Positions 18,619 to 27,928 are shown, numbered from the stretch's first letter. The stretch: DNA of 64,000 bases from Zobellia nedashkovskayae (GCF_015330125.1 NZ_JADDXR010000002.1:2170001-2234000); one strand, 5' to 3'. Made by a program: numbers and translations. The notes: generated by a model not told the origin, from the sequence alone.

Positions 18619-19740
18619 CTAGTTCGTCAATACCCAAAGCTCTACTTCTTCGGTAGGTCGAGAATCTTTGTCCTCTTTTGTTTTGTTAGAATTAACCTTC
18701 ACATCTTTTGTCCAAGACTTTTCTAATTTAAACCTGCCACCAGACTCCAGTTCCTTCTTAATAGGGTGTTGTTTTGTTGACTTTGTTAACTGGGCTATAT
18801 TAGAAAATATAATTACAAGCTTTCCGTCTGGTAACAAGCGCTCTTTTGCAGCAGCAAAAAAATCAGGAAACAGGTTTTTATCGTAATAAACAGCCTCGTC
18901 GTTTTTATCCGAACTATCTATTTTTGGTAGCCAAGGCGAATTAAAAACAATTAATTCGGTCTGTTTATCCCATTTTCCAAAAAGAGAACCATAATCTAGC
19001 TCAATTTTTCTGGAGAGTTTGGTATCACCCATGTGTTCTTTTAAACCAATAATAGCATTAGGATTTGTATCCGTGGCAAAAACCTTTTGAAAGCCATGCT
19101 TAACCATCTGGAAGGATAATACGCCAGTGCCAACGCCTACATCAATAGCAGATTTTTTAGGTCCTTCATAACGTTTTAACCAATTATCAAAAAGAATCAA
19201 TTTTTCAAAACGGGTGGAGAAATATACACCGTAATAAGGGTGTATTTTGTTCCGTAATACAGGAGTGGTAATTCCGTTTTTGTACCATTGCCAAGCACTG
19301 TTTAGGCCTTGAACTTGCGGAAAGGATAATATAAAATTGTTGTCCTCTGGATATAATTTTTCTAACCAACCAATGGAAGGCGCTTTTTTTACGGCCAGTT
19401 TATGGTCTACAATTTCTATTAAAACTAGATTTGAAAGTTTGTGAAAAGCAGAACGGAATTGGTGTTGTTCTTTAAGGGTTTTATTGGGTAGCTTTTTCTT
19501 GAGATATAATTGCAACTCTTTAAGAAGGAGTAAGCCATCACTATAAAAAGCGGTTATTAAAATAGGCTTGCCACCTTCTAAAATTTTAATAGTACGCTTA
19601 AGGTCTAAAGAGCCGTCAAAGACTATTATGGGTTTTCCTGTTTCAGATACAAAAGGTTCTGGCTTGTTTACAAGAATTGGCTCAGACTTGTTATCTTCTT
19701 TTTTTGAAGTTTTATTTACTGTAGATTTTGAAAGCGCCAT
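18619..19740 (-). CDS. Class I SAM-dependent methyltransferase (small-methyltransferase type)
   Basis: About 373 residues from ATG 19740; the frame continues upstream to 19824 but that part looks like leader sequence. Motif I is AIDVGVGTGVLSFQMVKHGF, followed by an acidic residue in FATDTNPNAI, the layout of class I methyltransferases. Motif IV reads FNSPWLPK, an N-S-P-W variant of the NPPY motif used by enzymes that methylate amide or ring nitrogens, so a protein glutamine or nucleic acid base target is possible. The N-terminal 150 residues are not recognised. It is a single gene convergent with the membrane protein cluster. Confidence 0.8.
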   Translation of the reverse strand: MALSKSTVNKTSKKEDNKSEPILVNKPEPFVSETGKPIIVFDGSLDLKRTIKILEGGKPILITAFYSDGLLLLKELQLYLKKKLPNKTLKEQHQFRSAFHKLSNLVLIEIVDHKLAVKKAPSIGWLEKLYPEDNNFILSFPQVQGLNSAWQWYKNGITTPVLRNKIHPYYGVYFSTRFEKLILFDNWLKRYEGPKKSAIDVGVGTGVLSFQMVKHGFQKVFATDTNPNAIIGLKEHMGDTKLSRKIELDYGSLFGKWDKQTELIVFNSPWLPKIDSSDKNDEAVYYDKNLFPDFFAAAKERLLPDGKLVIIFSNIAQLTKSTKQHPIKKELESGGRFKLEKSWTKDVKVNSNKTKEDKDSRPTEEVELWVLTN

Positions 19741-20321
19741 TTTTTTGAATTGAAACGAATTGCAAAGTAATGAACTGAGCAAAGCGTAAGGATTAAAACC
19801 ACTACATGAGTTACTTGCTAGCAATCAGGCATTAAATTGGTTGCTAGCGTTTTATTAATCAAAATAAGGACTGAAAATAGCCTTATCAATTCGCTAGTGC
19901 GAAGGGGTGTTGAAAAATAATACGAGGACAAAGATACCTCTTTATGAACCAGCACCGGGATGATAATAAATGAAAATAGATTGACTTGAACGGGAAAACC
20001 TAATTCTTTTTATTTGGAAGATGTATGAGATTGTTGAAGCTATTTCTTTTTCTGATTATTGCGGTAATACCTAATCTATATATTAACATATCGCGTTTTG
20101 AAGCAAGAAATCTTGTACGAGGTTATGACCTGAAGTGGTATTTGGTAAACCTAAAAGAGAGCAAAAGTATAATTATTTGACTATAAAAATAAGGCCTTAA
20201 CTTTTTAAAAAATAAAGTATTTGTGTTAAATGGTAATAAAAATTTAACGCATTGTTGTTTTTTGAATAAATTTCTTTACTTTTTCACACTCAAACCTTGA
20301 ATAAATGTCAATCTATTAAAT
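19741..20321. other. Gap between methyltransferase and fecI genes
   Basis: The 581-base gap contains one small secretory-type ORF at 20025-20180 (listed separately) and is otherwise AT-rich. It must carry the promoter for the sigma factor gene. A weak match is TTGTTG at 20252-20257 with TACTTTTT at 20277-20284, 19 bases apart, compared with the Bacteroidota consensus TTTG/TAnnTTTG. A four-codon ORF (ATG TCA ATC TAT TAA at 20305) precedes the sigma start. Confidence 0.35.
20025..20180 (+). CDS. Small hypothetical ORF with signal-like N-terminus
   Basis: An ATG at 20025 opens 51 codons ending at TGA 20178-20180. The product begins MRLLKLFLFLIIAVIPNLYI, a membrane or secretion segment, followed by a basic/polar tail ending in ESKSIII. 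It lies on the same strand as fecI, 141 bases upstream. No similarity was recognised and coding is uncertain; it could equally be a relic of a longer gene. Confidence 0.3.
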   Translation: MRLLKLFLFLIIAVIPNLYINISRFEARNLVRGYDLKWYLVNLKESKSIII

Positions 20322-20978
20322 TTGAATACTGATTTATTACATAGCGATAAAGAATATTTAAAGGAACGTGGCTCAGGTGTTTCAAAAAGTGATGCAAGCA
20401 GTTATGAATCTTCTGATTATCAACTTTGGCAAGAGTTCAAAAGGGGTAATGAAACTGCTTTTGCCACAATTTATAAGGATAATGTTCAGCGCCTATACAG
20501 TTATGGTATTAAATTGGTTCATGATAAAGGGTTGGTCAAAGATGCTATTCAAGACCTTTTTGTTGAAATTTGGGATGCAAGAGAGAAGCTGGGTGAGGTG
20601 CGCTCCATAAAATCTTATTTATACAAGTCAATTAGAAGAAAACTAATTTCCCAAACAGTAAAAAAAAGAAAGAGATCAAGTGCTAATTTTGAGTTGGAAA
20701 TTGTTCATAGAGAAACAAATTCTGCAGAAATTAACCTTATTGAAAAGCAACTTTTTGACGAAAAGCGAAACAAGTTGCTCAAAACGTTGGGCAAACTTAA
20801 TGACAAGCAAAGCGAAATTATACACTTAAAGTATTACGGTAATTTAACGTACAATGAAATTTCTGAAATAATGTCATTGGATAAAAAAGGTACTTACAAT
20901 CTAATGGCCCATACTATTAAACTTCTAAGACAACATTGGGTAACTCTGTGTCTAATTTTCATTTTTCCTATTTCTTAA
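20322..20978 (+). CDS. FecI-like ECF RNA polymerase sigma factor
   Basis: The 218-residue protein has sigma region 2 at about 45-110 (GNETAFATIYKDNVQRLYSY, then DAIQDLFVEIWDAREKLG) and region 4 at about 150-205 (LNDKQSEIIHLKYYGNLTYNEI, then IMSLDKKGTYNLMAHTIK). It should be released by the FecR-type protein encoded next and direct transcription of the SusCD operon. The only usable start before region 2 is TTG at 20322: the frame has no ATG until deep in region 4 and an upstream stop at 20298. ATG at 20305 is in another frame and ends after four codons. A non-ATG start may keep expression low. Confidence 0.9.
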   Translation: MNTDLLHSDKEYLKERGSGVSKSDASSYESSDYQLWQEFKRGNETAFATIYKDNVQRLYSYGIKLVHDKGLVKDAIQDLFVEIWDAREKLGEVRSIKSYLYKSIRRKLISQTVKKRKRSSANFELEIVHRETNSAEINLIEKQLFDEKRNKLLKTLGKLNDKQSEIIHLKYYGNLTYNEISEIMSLDKKGTYNLMAHTIKLLRQHWVTLCLIFIFPIS

Positions 20979-21060
20979 CAATTTCTTTCTGTTCTACACA
21001 ATTTTTTTAAATAAGAATAAAGATTCTAAGCCTGTAAATGCCTATTATCAGAGGTATTGT

Positions 21061-21104
21061 TAAATTTTACTTAAAAAAGGTATATTTTTTTTAAGTAAAA
21101 TTTA
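21061..21104. repeat. Perfect 18-bp AT-rich inverted repeat between fecI and fecR
   Basis: TAAATTTTACTTAAAAAA at 21061-21078 is exactly complementary to TTTTTTAAGTAAAATTTA at 21087-21104, separated by the eight bases GGTATATT. The dyad is 83 bases after the sigma gene and 57 before the anti-sigma gene. In RNA it would form a long A-U hairpin that could weaken readthrough from fecI into fecR; as DNA it could be a protein-binding site. It lacks the GC-rich stem of a classical terminator. Confidence 0.7.
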
Positions 21105-21161
21105 TGTTAATCCCCTCTTACTATATAGACAAGGAAAATATTAGATAGTCAATTGTAGGAA

Positions 21162-22364
21162 ATGAGGTATAATAACTATACAGAAGAGAATTTTATTGCA
21201 GATGAATACTTCCAGAAGTGGGTGTTAGGTTCTGATGAAATGTGTGATAATTTTTGGAGTAACTGGTTGGAAGACTACCCTCATAAATTAGAGACTGTAA
21301 AAAAGGCTCGAACGTTAGTGTTATTACTCAATACTGAGGAGAGTAAGCTTCCTGAAAAAGATTTTGACGCAATGTGGAGAAACATTGTAGAAAGAAGAGC
21401 AAACGAATCCAATTTAGCTATAAACCAAAGAAACTCCAAAAAAGGTATTATCTTAAAAGTAGCGGCTGTTTTTGTGGGTATTATGGTAACCACCCTAGCT
21501 GTCTATTATGCTAACACTAACCTTGCATCAACTACCGCCGCACCAGCTCAAATTACTTTAGAACTTGAAGATGGAACCCTCAAAATTTTGGATGAAGAGG
21601 CTTTTGGGGCTGTTACCAATGCTAATGGTAATTTGGTAGTACAACAACAACAGAACTTATTGAATTATGCAGAAAACGATGCGCCAAATCAAAAACTGGT
21701 GTACAATCAACTAACGGTGCCTTATGGGAAAAAGTTTCAGTTACAGCTTTCGGATGGTTCTCATGTGTTTCTCAACTCGGGCTCAAAGCTTAGATATCCT
21801 GTAAATTTTATAGAGGGAATGCCTAGAAATGTATACTTGGATGGTGAGGCTTATTTTTCGGTTGAAAAAGACACTGAAAGACCCTTTACAGTAGTGACCC
21901 ATGATATGGATACTAGAGTACTAGGTACGGAATTCAATGTTTCTAGTTACATGAATGAAAACAACACTTCTACTGTACTGGTCGAAGGGAGTGTAGTCGT
22001 TTTTAAATCTGATGAAAACGAAATGACCGAATTAGTAAAAATTAAGCCTGGCGAACGTGCGGTATTTGAAAACGATGAGATAGGTGTTAGTACCGTAAGC
22101 ATTGATAAATATATAGCATGGAAAGAAGATAAACTACTTTTTGAAGATGATCAGTTCTACTTAATATTAAATGAACTGGAGCGAAACTTTAATGTGACTA
22201 TAGAAAATAAATATGTGGCATTGGGCGACAAAAGATTCACAGGGTCTTTTGATGGAGAAACACTTGAGCAGATATTAAAAATCTGTAGTGAACATACTCC
22301 TTTTGACTACGCTATAAATGCAGATAAAATTACGATTACCAAAAACCAAGAGAGCCTAAATTAA
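21162..22364 (+). CDS. FecR family anti-sigma factor
   Basis: A 400-residue inner-membrane regulator. The first 85 residues form the cytoplasmic sigma-binding part (FQKWVLGSDEMCDNFWSNWL), a single membrane helix spans about 90-110 (GIILKVAAVFVGIMVTTLAV), and the periplasmic FecR domain follows at about 170-275 (LTVPYGKKFQLQLSDGSHVF, then VLGTEFNVSSYMNE). The C-terminal DUF4974-type domain (about 320-395, LNELERNFNVTIENKY) should contact the STN domain of the SusC-like receptor. Upon substrate binding it is expected to release the ECF sigma factor. The start ATG at 21162 fits the domain layout. Confidence 0.95.
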   Translation: MRYNNYTEENFIADEYFQKWVLGSDEMCDNFWSNWLEDYPHKLETVKKARTLVLLLNTEESKLPEKDFDAMWRNIVERRANESNLAINQRNSKKGIILKVAAVFVGIMVTTLAVYYANTNLASTTAAPAQITLELEDGTLKILDEEAFGAVTNANGNLVVQQQQNLLNYAENDAPNQKLVYNQLTVPYGKKFQLQLSDGSHVFLNSGSKLRYPVNFIEGMPRNVYLDGEAYFSVEKDTERPFTVVTHDMDTRVLGTEFNVSSYMNENNTSTVLVEGSVVVFKSDENEMTELVKIKPGERAVFENDEIGVSTVSIDKYIAWKEDKLLFEDDQFYLILNELERNFNVTIENKYVALGDKRFTGSFDGETLEQILKICSEHTPFDYAINADKITITKNQESLN

Positions 22365-22432
22365 CCTTTGGAGCATCAGTGTGGTGCCAAAAGTGACCAA
22401 ACCTAAAAATTAAATATGTGCATATGATTTGA

Positions 22433-22502
22433 ACAAAAAAAATCGGAAAGTGTTGCAGCACTTTCCGAAAATTTAAATGACCTAGTCGCTTAACAACTAA
22501 AA
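22433..22502 (-). ncRNA. Candidate cis-antisense small RNA to the susC leader
   Basis: A minus-strand -7 box, TAATTTTG (complement of 22509-22516), lies just ahead of a stretch that ends at a perfect minus-strand terminator (22435-22468). A transcript starting near 22502 would be about 70 nt and fully complementary to the susC 5' leader, covering the bases just upstream of its start codon. Bacteroides PULs are known to carry antisense RNAs of this kind between the anti-sigma gene and susC (DonS). No clear -33 element was found, so the RNA is predicted, not shown. Confidence 0.4.
22435..22468 (-). terminator. Rho-independent terminator pointing against susC
   Basis: TCGGAAAGTG (22443-22452) and CACTTTCCGA (22459-22468) form a perfect 10-bp stem with a six-base loop. 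On the minus strand the stem is followed by eight T (A-run at 22435-22442). On the plus strand the following bases are AAAATTTAAA, so it is not a plus-strand terminator. There is no minus-strand protein gene for it to terminate. Confidence 0.75.
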
Positions 22503-22515
22503 TCAATTCAAAATT

Positions 22516-25500
22516 ATGAAAAAACGAAGGAACACTCCTGGAGGTTGGAAGTATATTTTTCCAAAATTCGACTTAAAGATGAAATTATCGTTATTGTTCT
22601 TGTTTACCGCATTACTTCAGCTACAAGCTAATGTAGGATATGCCCAAAAAACCAAGATTTCTTTAGATCTTGACAACGTATCCGTGCTCAATGTTATTGC
22701 GGAAATAGAGTCAAAATCCGAATTTAAATTCTTTTATAGCAAAGAAGACCTTGAAGCAATTGGGTCTATTAGTATCAAAGCTAACAAAGAGAATATAGAT
22801 AAAATTCTACAACGAATTTTCTCTAAAGGCACTATCAAGTATAAGGTTCTAGAGAAGCAAATTATTCTAACCCCTTTAAAGGGTGAAGAAAAAAATGTAG
22901 ATGAGGGCAACTATGTAGACGGTCCAATTCAACAGCAATTTAAAGTTAGTGGTCAGGTCTATGATTCAAATGGCTTACCATTATCTGGGGCTAGTGTACT
23001 TGAAAAAGGTACGATTAACGGAGTTACTGTAAATTTTGATGGTGAGTTCGTTATTGAAGTAGGTAGTGCAGATGCTGTACTGGAGATATCCTATATTGGT
23101 TTTACCACCAAGGAAGTTCCTGTAGATGGCAAGGATGAAGTAGTAGTAACTTTAAAAGAAAATACTTCAGAATTAAAAGAGGTAATAGTTGTTGGTTACG
23201 GTACTCAGAAAAAGGTGAATTTAACCGCAGCAGTATCGCAAGTAGATGCTGAAGTTTTCAAAGATAGACCTACTGCTAATGCTGTACAATCTTTACAAGG
23301 TACGGTGCCTGGTTTGTTTATTACTAATTCTACAGCTGGGGGTGAGCCTGGTGCTGATTCTAATATCAACATTCGTGGTTACTTAACAAGTGGTGCAACT
23401 GGTGCTATAGGAGACAGCGGTCCTTTAGTACTTGTAGACGGAGTGCGTATGGAAATAAACGATATTAACCCACAAGATATTGAATCTGTCTCTGTACTTA
23501 AAGATGCCGCTGCCGCTGCCATATATGGCTCAAATGCCGCTTCAGGTGCTATTTTGGTGACCACTAAAAGTGGTAAAGCTTCAAATGGAAAGGCTAGAAT
23601 AAGCTATAGCTCAAATGTAGCTTTTTCATCCCCTACGTCATATCCAGATGCTGCGAGTCCTATTGACTTTGCTTATACTATTAATGATGCCCGTATTAAC
23701 AATGGTCAGGGAGTTTATTATGACGAGACCGACTTAGCCAATATAAGAGCTAATATGGCTAATCCAGGTAGTGCACCTTCTATAGAGAGCAATGCTACTG
23801 GGAACGCTTGGAATTATGGGACAATTGGTATCGAAGGTACGGGCGCAACGGACTGGGATGAGATTATTCTAAAAAAATCTGCGGTAAGAACAAAACATGA
23901 TTTAAGTATATCCGGTGGTACCGAAAAAGTGAACTATTATATTTCTGCGGGTGCTTATGATGAAGAGGGTTTACTAAAAGTAGGAGACGAATCTTTTCAG
24001 AGATACAATATAGATGCAAAATTCAGTGCACAAGCCAATGAATGGTTAACAGTAGAATTATATACTAAGTATTTAAAAAGTTTTACTGATTTTCCTTCAG
24101 AAACTGGTCAGGGAACGGATTTACGAAATAAAACCAGAGTTCTTGATTTAATTACTAAAATAAAACCTACACTACCACAATTCGATCCAATTTATGGTGA
24201 AGAATTATTACAACATACTTATTATCCATTTTGGGAGTTTCAACGTTTAAAGACTAGGACCGATCAAATTATTCTTGCACCTAAATTCATTATTCGACCC
24301 ACAGAGAATCTTACATTAAATGTAGATTTAAATTATAGAAGAAATAATGGCTTTAGGGAAGAGACTATTTTGGCGCATCAACAAGTTGTCCCAAATGGTC
24401 TTGTTGATAGAATTTCTCAACAACAAACGTCGTACTCACCAACAGTTTCTAGAACTGAATATTTCTCGCCAAATATCTATGCCAATTATGATAAAACTGT
24501 AAATAACCATAATTTTAATGTAACGGCAGGTTTTCAAAGCGAGATAACCGATGTTTATTCTCTCCAAGCTACAACAGATTATTTAATTACAAACGATATA
24601 GTTTCTCTCAGTGCTGCATTAGACGATGATCAAATAATTAATGACGAGATTATCCAGGACTTTACTACTGTAGGTTATTTTGGTAGGTTGAGATATAATT
24701 ATAAAGAAAAGTATCTTGCAGAGTTTACTTATAGAAGGGATGGCTCTTCTCGATTTGCACCAGGAAATCAATGGGTAGGATTACCTAGTTTTTCCGTTGG
24801 TTACAACATTGCCAAAGAAAATTTTTGGCCAATTGATAAAATCAACACTTTTAAATTAAGAGGGTCTTATGGTTCTTTAGGAAATCAGAATGTAGAACTC
24901 TACAGATATCTATCTACTATTCCTATAAATACACCTGGAACTAGCTTCTTATTTAATGGGCAACAGGGTATTTTTTCTTCAACACCCGACCTAGCAAGTC
25001 AAGGTTTAACTTGGGAAACTGTGACCACAACAGATATAGGTTTAGATTTTGGTGCTTTTGACAATAAGTTGAACATGGCTTTTTCTTGGTACAGAATAGA
25101 CACCGAGGACATGACCGGTCCAGGTTTAGATTTGCCATCACAGCTTGGGGTTACACCTCCCTTTCGTAATGTTGGAACATCTAGAGTGCAAGGTTTTGAC
25201 CTAGAAGTAACATGGCGACAGCAATTAGGAGATTTTGGATATAGTATTAGAGGTGTTCTTAATGATTATAAGCAGACGATTGTAGACTACCCTAATGAAG
25301 GTAGTATTTTGAACAGTTTCTTCGAAGGTCAAGATCTTGGAGCTATTTATGGTTATGAAACTGATGGTTTGTTTCAAAGCAACGAAGAAGCTGACGCATA
25401 CACAGCAGGAGTAGATCAATCCTTTATTAACGGAAATGCTTATGAAGCTGGAGATTTAAGATATGTCGATCAAAACGGTGATGGTCTTATAGATAACGGT

Positions 25501-26103
25501 AATAATGCAGATGGCGATAGTGGAGACCTTAAAGTTATAGGTAATAGTACACCGCGTTTCCAATACGGATTTACAGTGGGTATGAATTATAAAAATTTTG
25601 ATTTCAATGCCTTTTTACAAGGAGTAGGAAAACGTGACGTAAATTTAGTTACAGGAAATTCTCAAGGATTTAGAGGTCCATCTAATGGTCCCTTCCATGC
25701 TTTTGTTTGGGAAGGCCATTTAGATTATTGGAGACCAGAAGATACGACTAATCCGTTAGGTGCCAATACAGATGCTTATTTTCCAAAACCTTATTTAAAT
25801 GGTGGAGGTAGAACCAATAAAAACTACAATCAAAATACAACGCACTTTATACAAAGCGGTGCCTATGCTAGATTAAAAAGTTTACAGATAGGATATACCC
25901 TCCCTTCAGATTTAACTAATAAATTTAATATTAGCAATATAAGATTGTACGTAACAGGTGAAAATTTATTTACTATTTCTGATTTGATCTTTTTTGATCC
26001 TGAGACGGTGAGGGATTTTGCTGGTAATAGTGACCTAGTAGGTAGCGCATCATCCTATCCATTATCCAAAATAGTGTCGTTTGGAGCAAATATCTCATTT
26101 TAA
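22516..26103 (+). CDS. SusC/RagA TonB-dependent outer membrane receptor with STN domain
   Basis: A 1195-residue glycan importer. Order: signal segment (about 20-45), STN signalling domain (about 50-118, ISLDLDNVSVLNVIAEIESK), CarboxypepD-like beta-sandwich (about 140-215, KVSGQVYDSNGLPLSGASV), plug (about 222-345, EVIVVGYGTQKKVNLTAAVS, then SVLKDAAAAAIYGSNAASGA) and the 22-stranded barrel ending in an aromatic-rich strand (KIVSFGANISF). The STN domain is the contact for the FecR protein encoded just upstream, so this receptor both imports the glycan and triggers sigma release. The SusD partner starts 15 bases downstream. The signal segment is preceded by a basic 20-residue extension, common in STN-type SusC proteins. 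Confidence 0.96.
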   Translation: MKKRRNTPGGWKYIFPKFDLKMKLSLLFLFTALLQLQANVGYAQKTKISLDLDNVSVLNVIAEIESKSEFKFFYSKEDLEAIGSISIKANKENIDKILQRIFSKGTIKYKVLEKQIILTPLKGEEKNVDEGNYVDGPIQQQFKVSGQVYDSNGLPLSGASVLEKGTINGVTVNFDGEFVIEVGSADAVLEISYIGFTTKEVPVDGKDEVVVTLKENTSELKEVIVVGYGTQKKVNLTAAVSQVDAEVFKDRPTANAVQSLQGTVPGLFITNSTAGGEPGADSNINIRGYLTSGATGAIGDSGPLVLVDGVRMEINDINPQDIESVSVLKDAAAAAIYGSNAASGAILVTTKSGKASNGKARISYSSNVAFSSPTSYPDAASPIDFAYTINDARINNGQGVYYDETDLANIRANMANPGSAPSIESNATGNAWNYGTIGIEGTGATDWDEIILKKSAVRTKHDLSISGGTEKVNYYISAGAYDEEGLLKVGDESFQRYNIDAKFSAQANEWLTVELYTKYLKSFTDFPSETGQGTDLRNKTRVLDLITKIKPTLPQFDPIYGEELLQHTYYPFWEFQRLKTRTDQIILAPKFIIRPTENLTLNVDLNYRRNNGFREETILAHQQVVPNGLVDRISQQQTSYSPTVSRTEYFSPNIYANYDKTVNNHNFNVTAGFQSEITDVYSLQATTDYLITNDIVSLSAALDDDQIINDEIIQDFTTVGYFGRLRYNYKEKYLAEFTYRRDGSSRFAPGNQWVGLPSFSVGYNIAKENFWPIDKINTFKLRGSYGSLGNQNVELYRYLSTIPINTPGTSFLFNGQQGIFSSTPDLASQGLTWETVTTTDIGLDFGAFDNKLNMAFSWYRIDTEDMTGPGLDLPSQLGVTPPFRNVGTSRVQGFDLEVTWRQQLGDFGYSIRGVLNDYKQTIVDYPNEGSILNSFFEGQDLGAIYGYETDGLFQSNEEADAYTAGVDQSFINGNAYEAGDLRYVDQNGDGLIDNGNNADGDSGDLKVIGNSTPRFQYGFTVGMNYKNFDFNAFLQGVGKRDVNLVTGNSQGFRGPSNGPFHAFVWEGHLDYWRPEDTTNPLGANTDAYFPKPYLNGGGRTNKNYNQNTTHFIQSGAYARLKSLQIGYTLPSDLTNKFNISNIRLYVTGENLFTISDLIFFDPETVRDFAGNSDLVGSASSYPLSKIVSFGANISF

Positions 26104-26118
26104 AAAAAAAGAATAATT

Positions 26119-27843
26119 ATGAAAAATATATATAAACTACTTATTCTAAGTGCAATATTTTCTTTAACAGCTTGTGAAGATTACTTAGATAAGCCGCCTT
26201 TAGATGAAATTTCCGAAGTTACTTTTTATCAAAATTCTAATGACCTTAGAACAGCTGTAAATGGGTTTTATAATGACTTACCGGGCTGGCAAGGTCTTAA
26301 TGTTGGTTTCAACATTTTACCTGATAGTAGTACGGATATGGGGACGACTGAAGCCCCGAGCAATGGACTCAGCGGATTAGCTTATGATTTGCCAACCTCT
26401 GGTTCCGGCTTTGGCGCGGGCACCAATTGGAGTTGGGATGAGGTGAGGGAAATAAACTTTCTTATAGATCGTTTAGATCAACCTATATCTATTGATGATA
26501 CGGACCAAGCTTTAATTGACCAATTTTCTGGAGAAGCCTATTTTTTTAGAGCCTACTATTATTTTCTTCAATTAACAAGGTATGGAGATGTGCCAATATT
26601 CCCTAACAGTTTTACCGCTGACGATGAGGAATTTGTTTTTGCAGCTAGAGACCCAAGAAACGAAGTTGCGGATTTTATTCTTTCAGATTTAGACACTGCA
26701 ATTGGTCTAATGCTATCTTTTTCAGAAATTCCTGATGCTCCAAGAGTAAGTAGAGAAGCTGCGCAACTGTTTAAAGCAACAGTGGCTTTGTATGAAGGTA
26801 CTTGGGAAAAATACCATAACAACACCCCTTTAGGTGTTGCAGGATCAGATGGTAGTCGTTTTCTTGAAATAGCAGCAGATGCAGCGCAAGATGTAATGAA
26901 TAGCGGTGTATTTTCTTTACACAACGACTATGCAAGTTTATTTAATCAAGTTGGTTTGGCTAACAATACAGAGGTATTGTTATGGAAAGATTATGATGCG
27001 GTTTCATTAGGCCTGGCAAATGTGTTACAGATATCATGGCCCAATAGATGTGGCTACACTAAATTTGCGGTTGATAGTTATTTGGCTGCGGATGGTTTAC
27101 CTACTGCTTTAAGTGATGTTGATGGAAGTAATTTAGACTTAAACACTATTGAAATTGGCAGAGATCCAAGATTAGCTGAATTAATTATGGTTCCTGGCGA
27201 CGTGGTGGAAATACGAAATGGAGAGACTTTACTTTGGGAATTTCCAGACTTTGGTGATGCAAACACGGGCAATACAGGTTATGAAAGTCAGAAGTACAGA
27301 AACGTAAACTATGACGGTGATGTTGATGATTTTACTCAGAATACGTCAAGAATTATTATGCGTTACGCAGAAGCATTGTTAATTTTTGCAGAAGCGAAAG
27401 CTGAATTAGGTACCATTACGCAATCAGATTTAGATATATCTATAAATCTATTGCGTGACCGTGCTGGTATGCCCGGTATTACATTGTCCAACATTGCTGT
27501 AGATCCTAACTGGCCAGATTATGGCTACAATTTAACTCCTATTCAATATGAAGTTAGAAGAGAGCGTTCTGTTGAACTTATGGCAGAAGGATTTAGAACA
27601 AACGACTTAAGGAGATGGAGAGCACATGCATTATTTGATGGTGATCAACCAAGAGGTGCATTTTATAACGATGGTATAGTGAACACTGTATCTGTCGAAA
27701 CTCCCTTGGATAGCGATGGCTTTTTATTACCGTTTAGTAATTTTGGAAACTACAACTTTGATCCAACTAGAGGGTATTTAAGCCCTATACCAACGGACGA
27801 ACTTATTTTAAACCCTAACCTAGAACAGACTCCAGGTTGGTAA
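26119..27843 (+). CDS. SusD/RagB family glycan-binding lipoprotein
   Basis: A 574-residue outer-membrane lipoprotein: signal peptide MKNIYKLLILSAIFSLTAC with the lipidated Cys at about 19, followed by acidic EDYLDKPP typical of SusD surface export. The helical TPR-like scaffold is seen in DQALIDQFSGEAYFFRAYYY and the RagB/SusD C-terminal domain in IIMRYAEALLIFAEAKAELG and RRERSVELMAEGFRTNDLRR. It forms the lid of the SusC transporter and captures oligosaccharide at the cell surface. A strong terminator follows 58 bases downstream, separating susCD from the enzyme genes. Confidence 0.96.
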   Translation: MKNIYKLLILSAIFSLTACEDYLDKPPLDEISEVTFYQNSNDLRTAVNGFYNDLPGWQGLNVGFNILPDSSTDMGTTEAPSNGLSGLAYDLPTSGSGFGAGTNWSWDEVREINFLIDRLDQPISIDDTDQALIDQFSGEAYFFRAYYYFLQLTRYGDVPIFPNSFTADDEEFVFAARDPRNEVADFILSDLDTAIGLMLSFSEIPDAPRVSREAAQLFKATVALYEGTWEKYHNNTPLGVAGSDGSRFLEIAADAAQDVMNSGVFSLHNDYASLFNQVGLANNTEVLLWKDYDAVSLGLANVLQISWPNRCGYTKFAVDSYLAADGLPTALSDVDGSNLDLNTIEIGRDPRLAELIMVPGDVVEIRNGETLLWEFPDFGDANTGNTGYESQKYRNVNYDGDVDDFTQNTSRIIMRYAEALLIFAEAKAELGTITQSDLDISINLLRDRAGMPGITLSNIAVDPNWPDYGYNLTPIQYEVRRERSVELMAEGFRTNDLRRWRAHALFDGDQPRGAFYNDGIVNTVSVETPLDSDGFLLPFSNFGNYNFDPTRGYLSPIPTDELILNPNLEQTPGW

Positions 27844-27901
27844 ATAGTACAAAATAAAAATGTTAGTTAGTTCCCTCGGTTTGTTAGTTTATTAAGTAGA
27901 G

Positions 27902-27928
27902 AAAGGGAGGTTGTTCCTCCCTTTTTTT
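27902..27928 (+). terminator. Rho-independent terminator after susD
   Basis: AAAGGGAGG (27902-27910) pairs perfectly with CCTCCCTTT (27916-27924) across the loop TTGTT, followed by a run of T to 27928. It sits 58 bases after the susD stop and should end or attenuate the susCD transcript, leaving the downstream enzyme genes to readthrough or their own promoter in 27929-28079. Confidence 0.85.
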
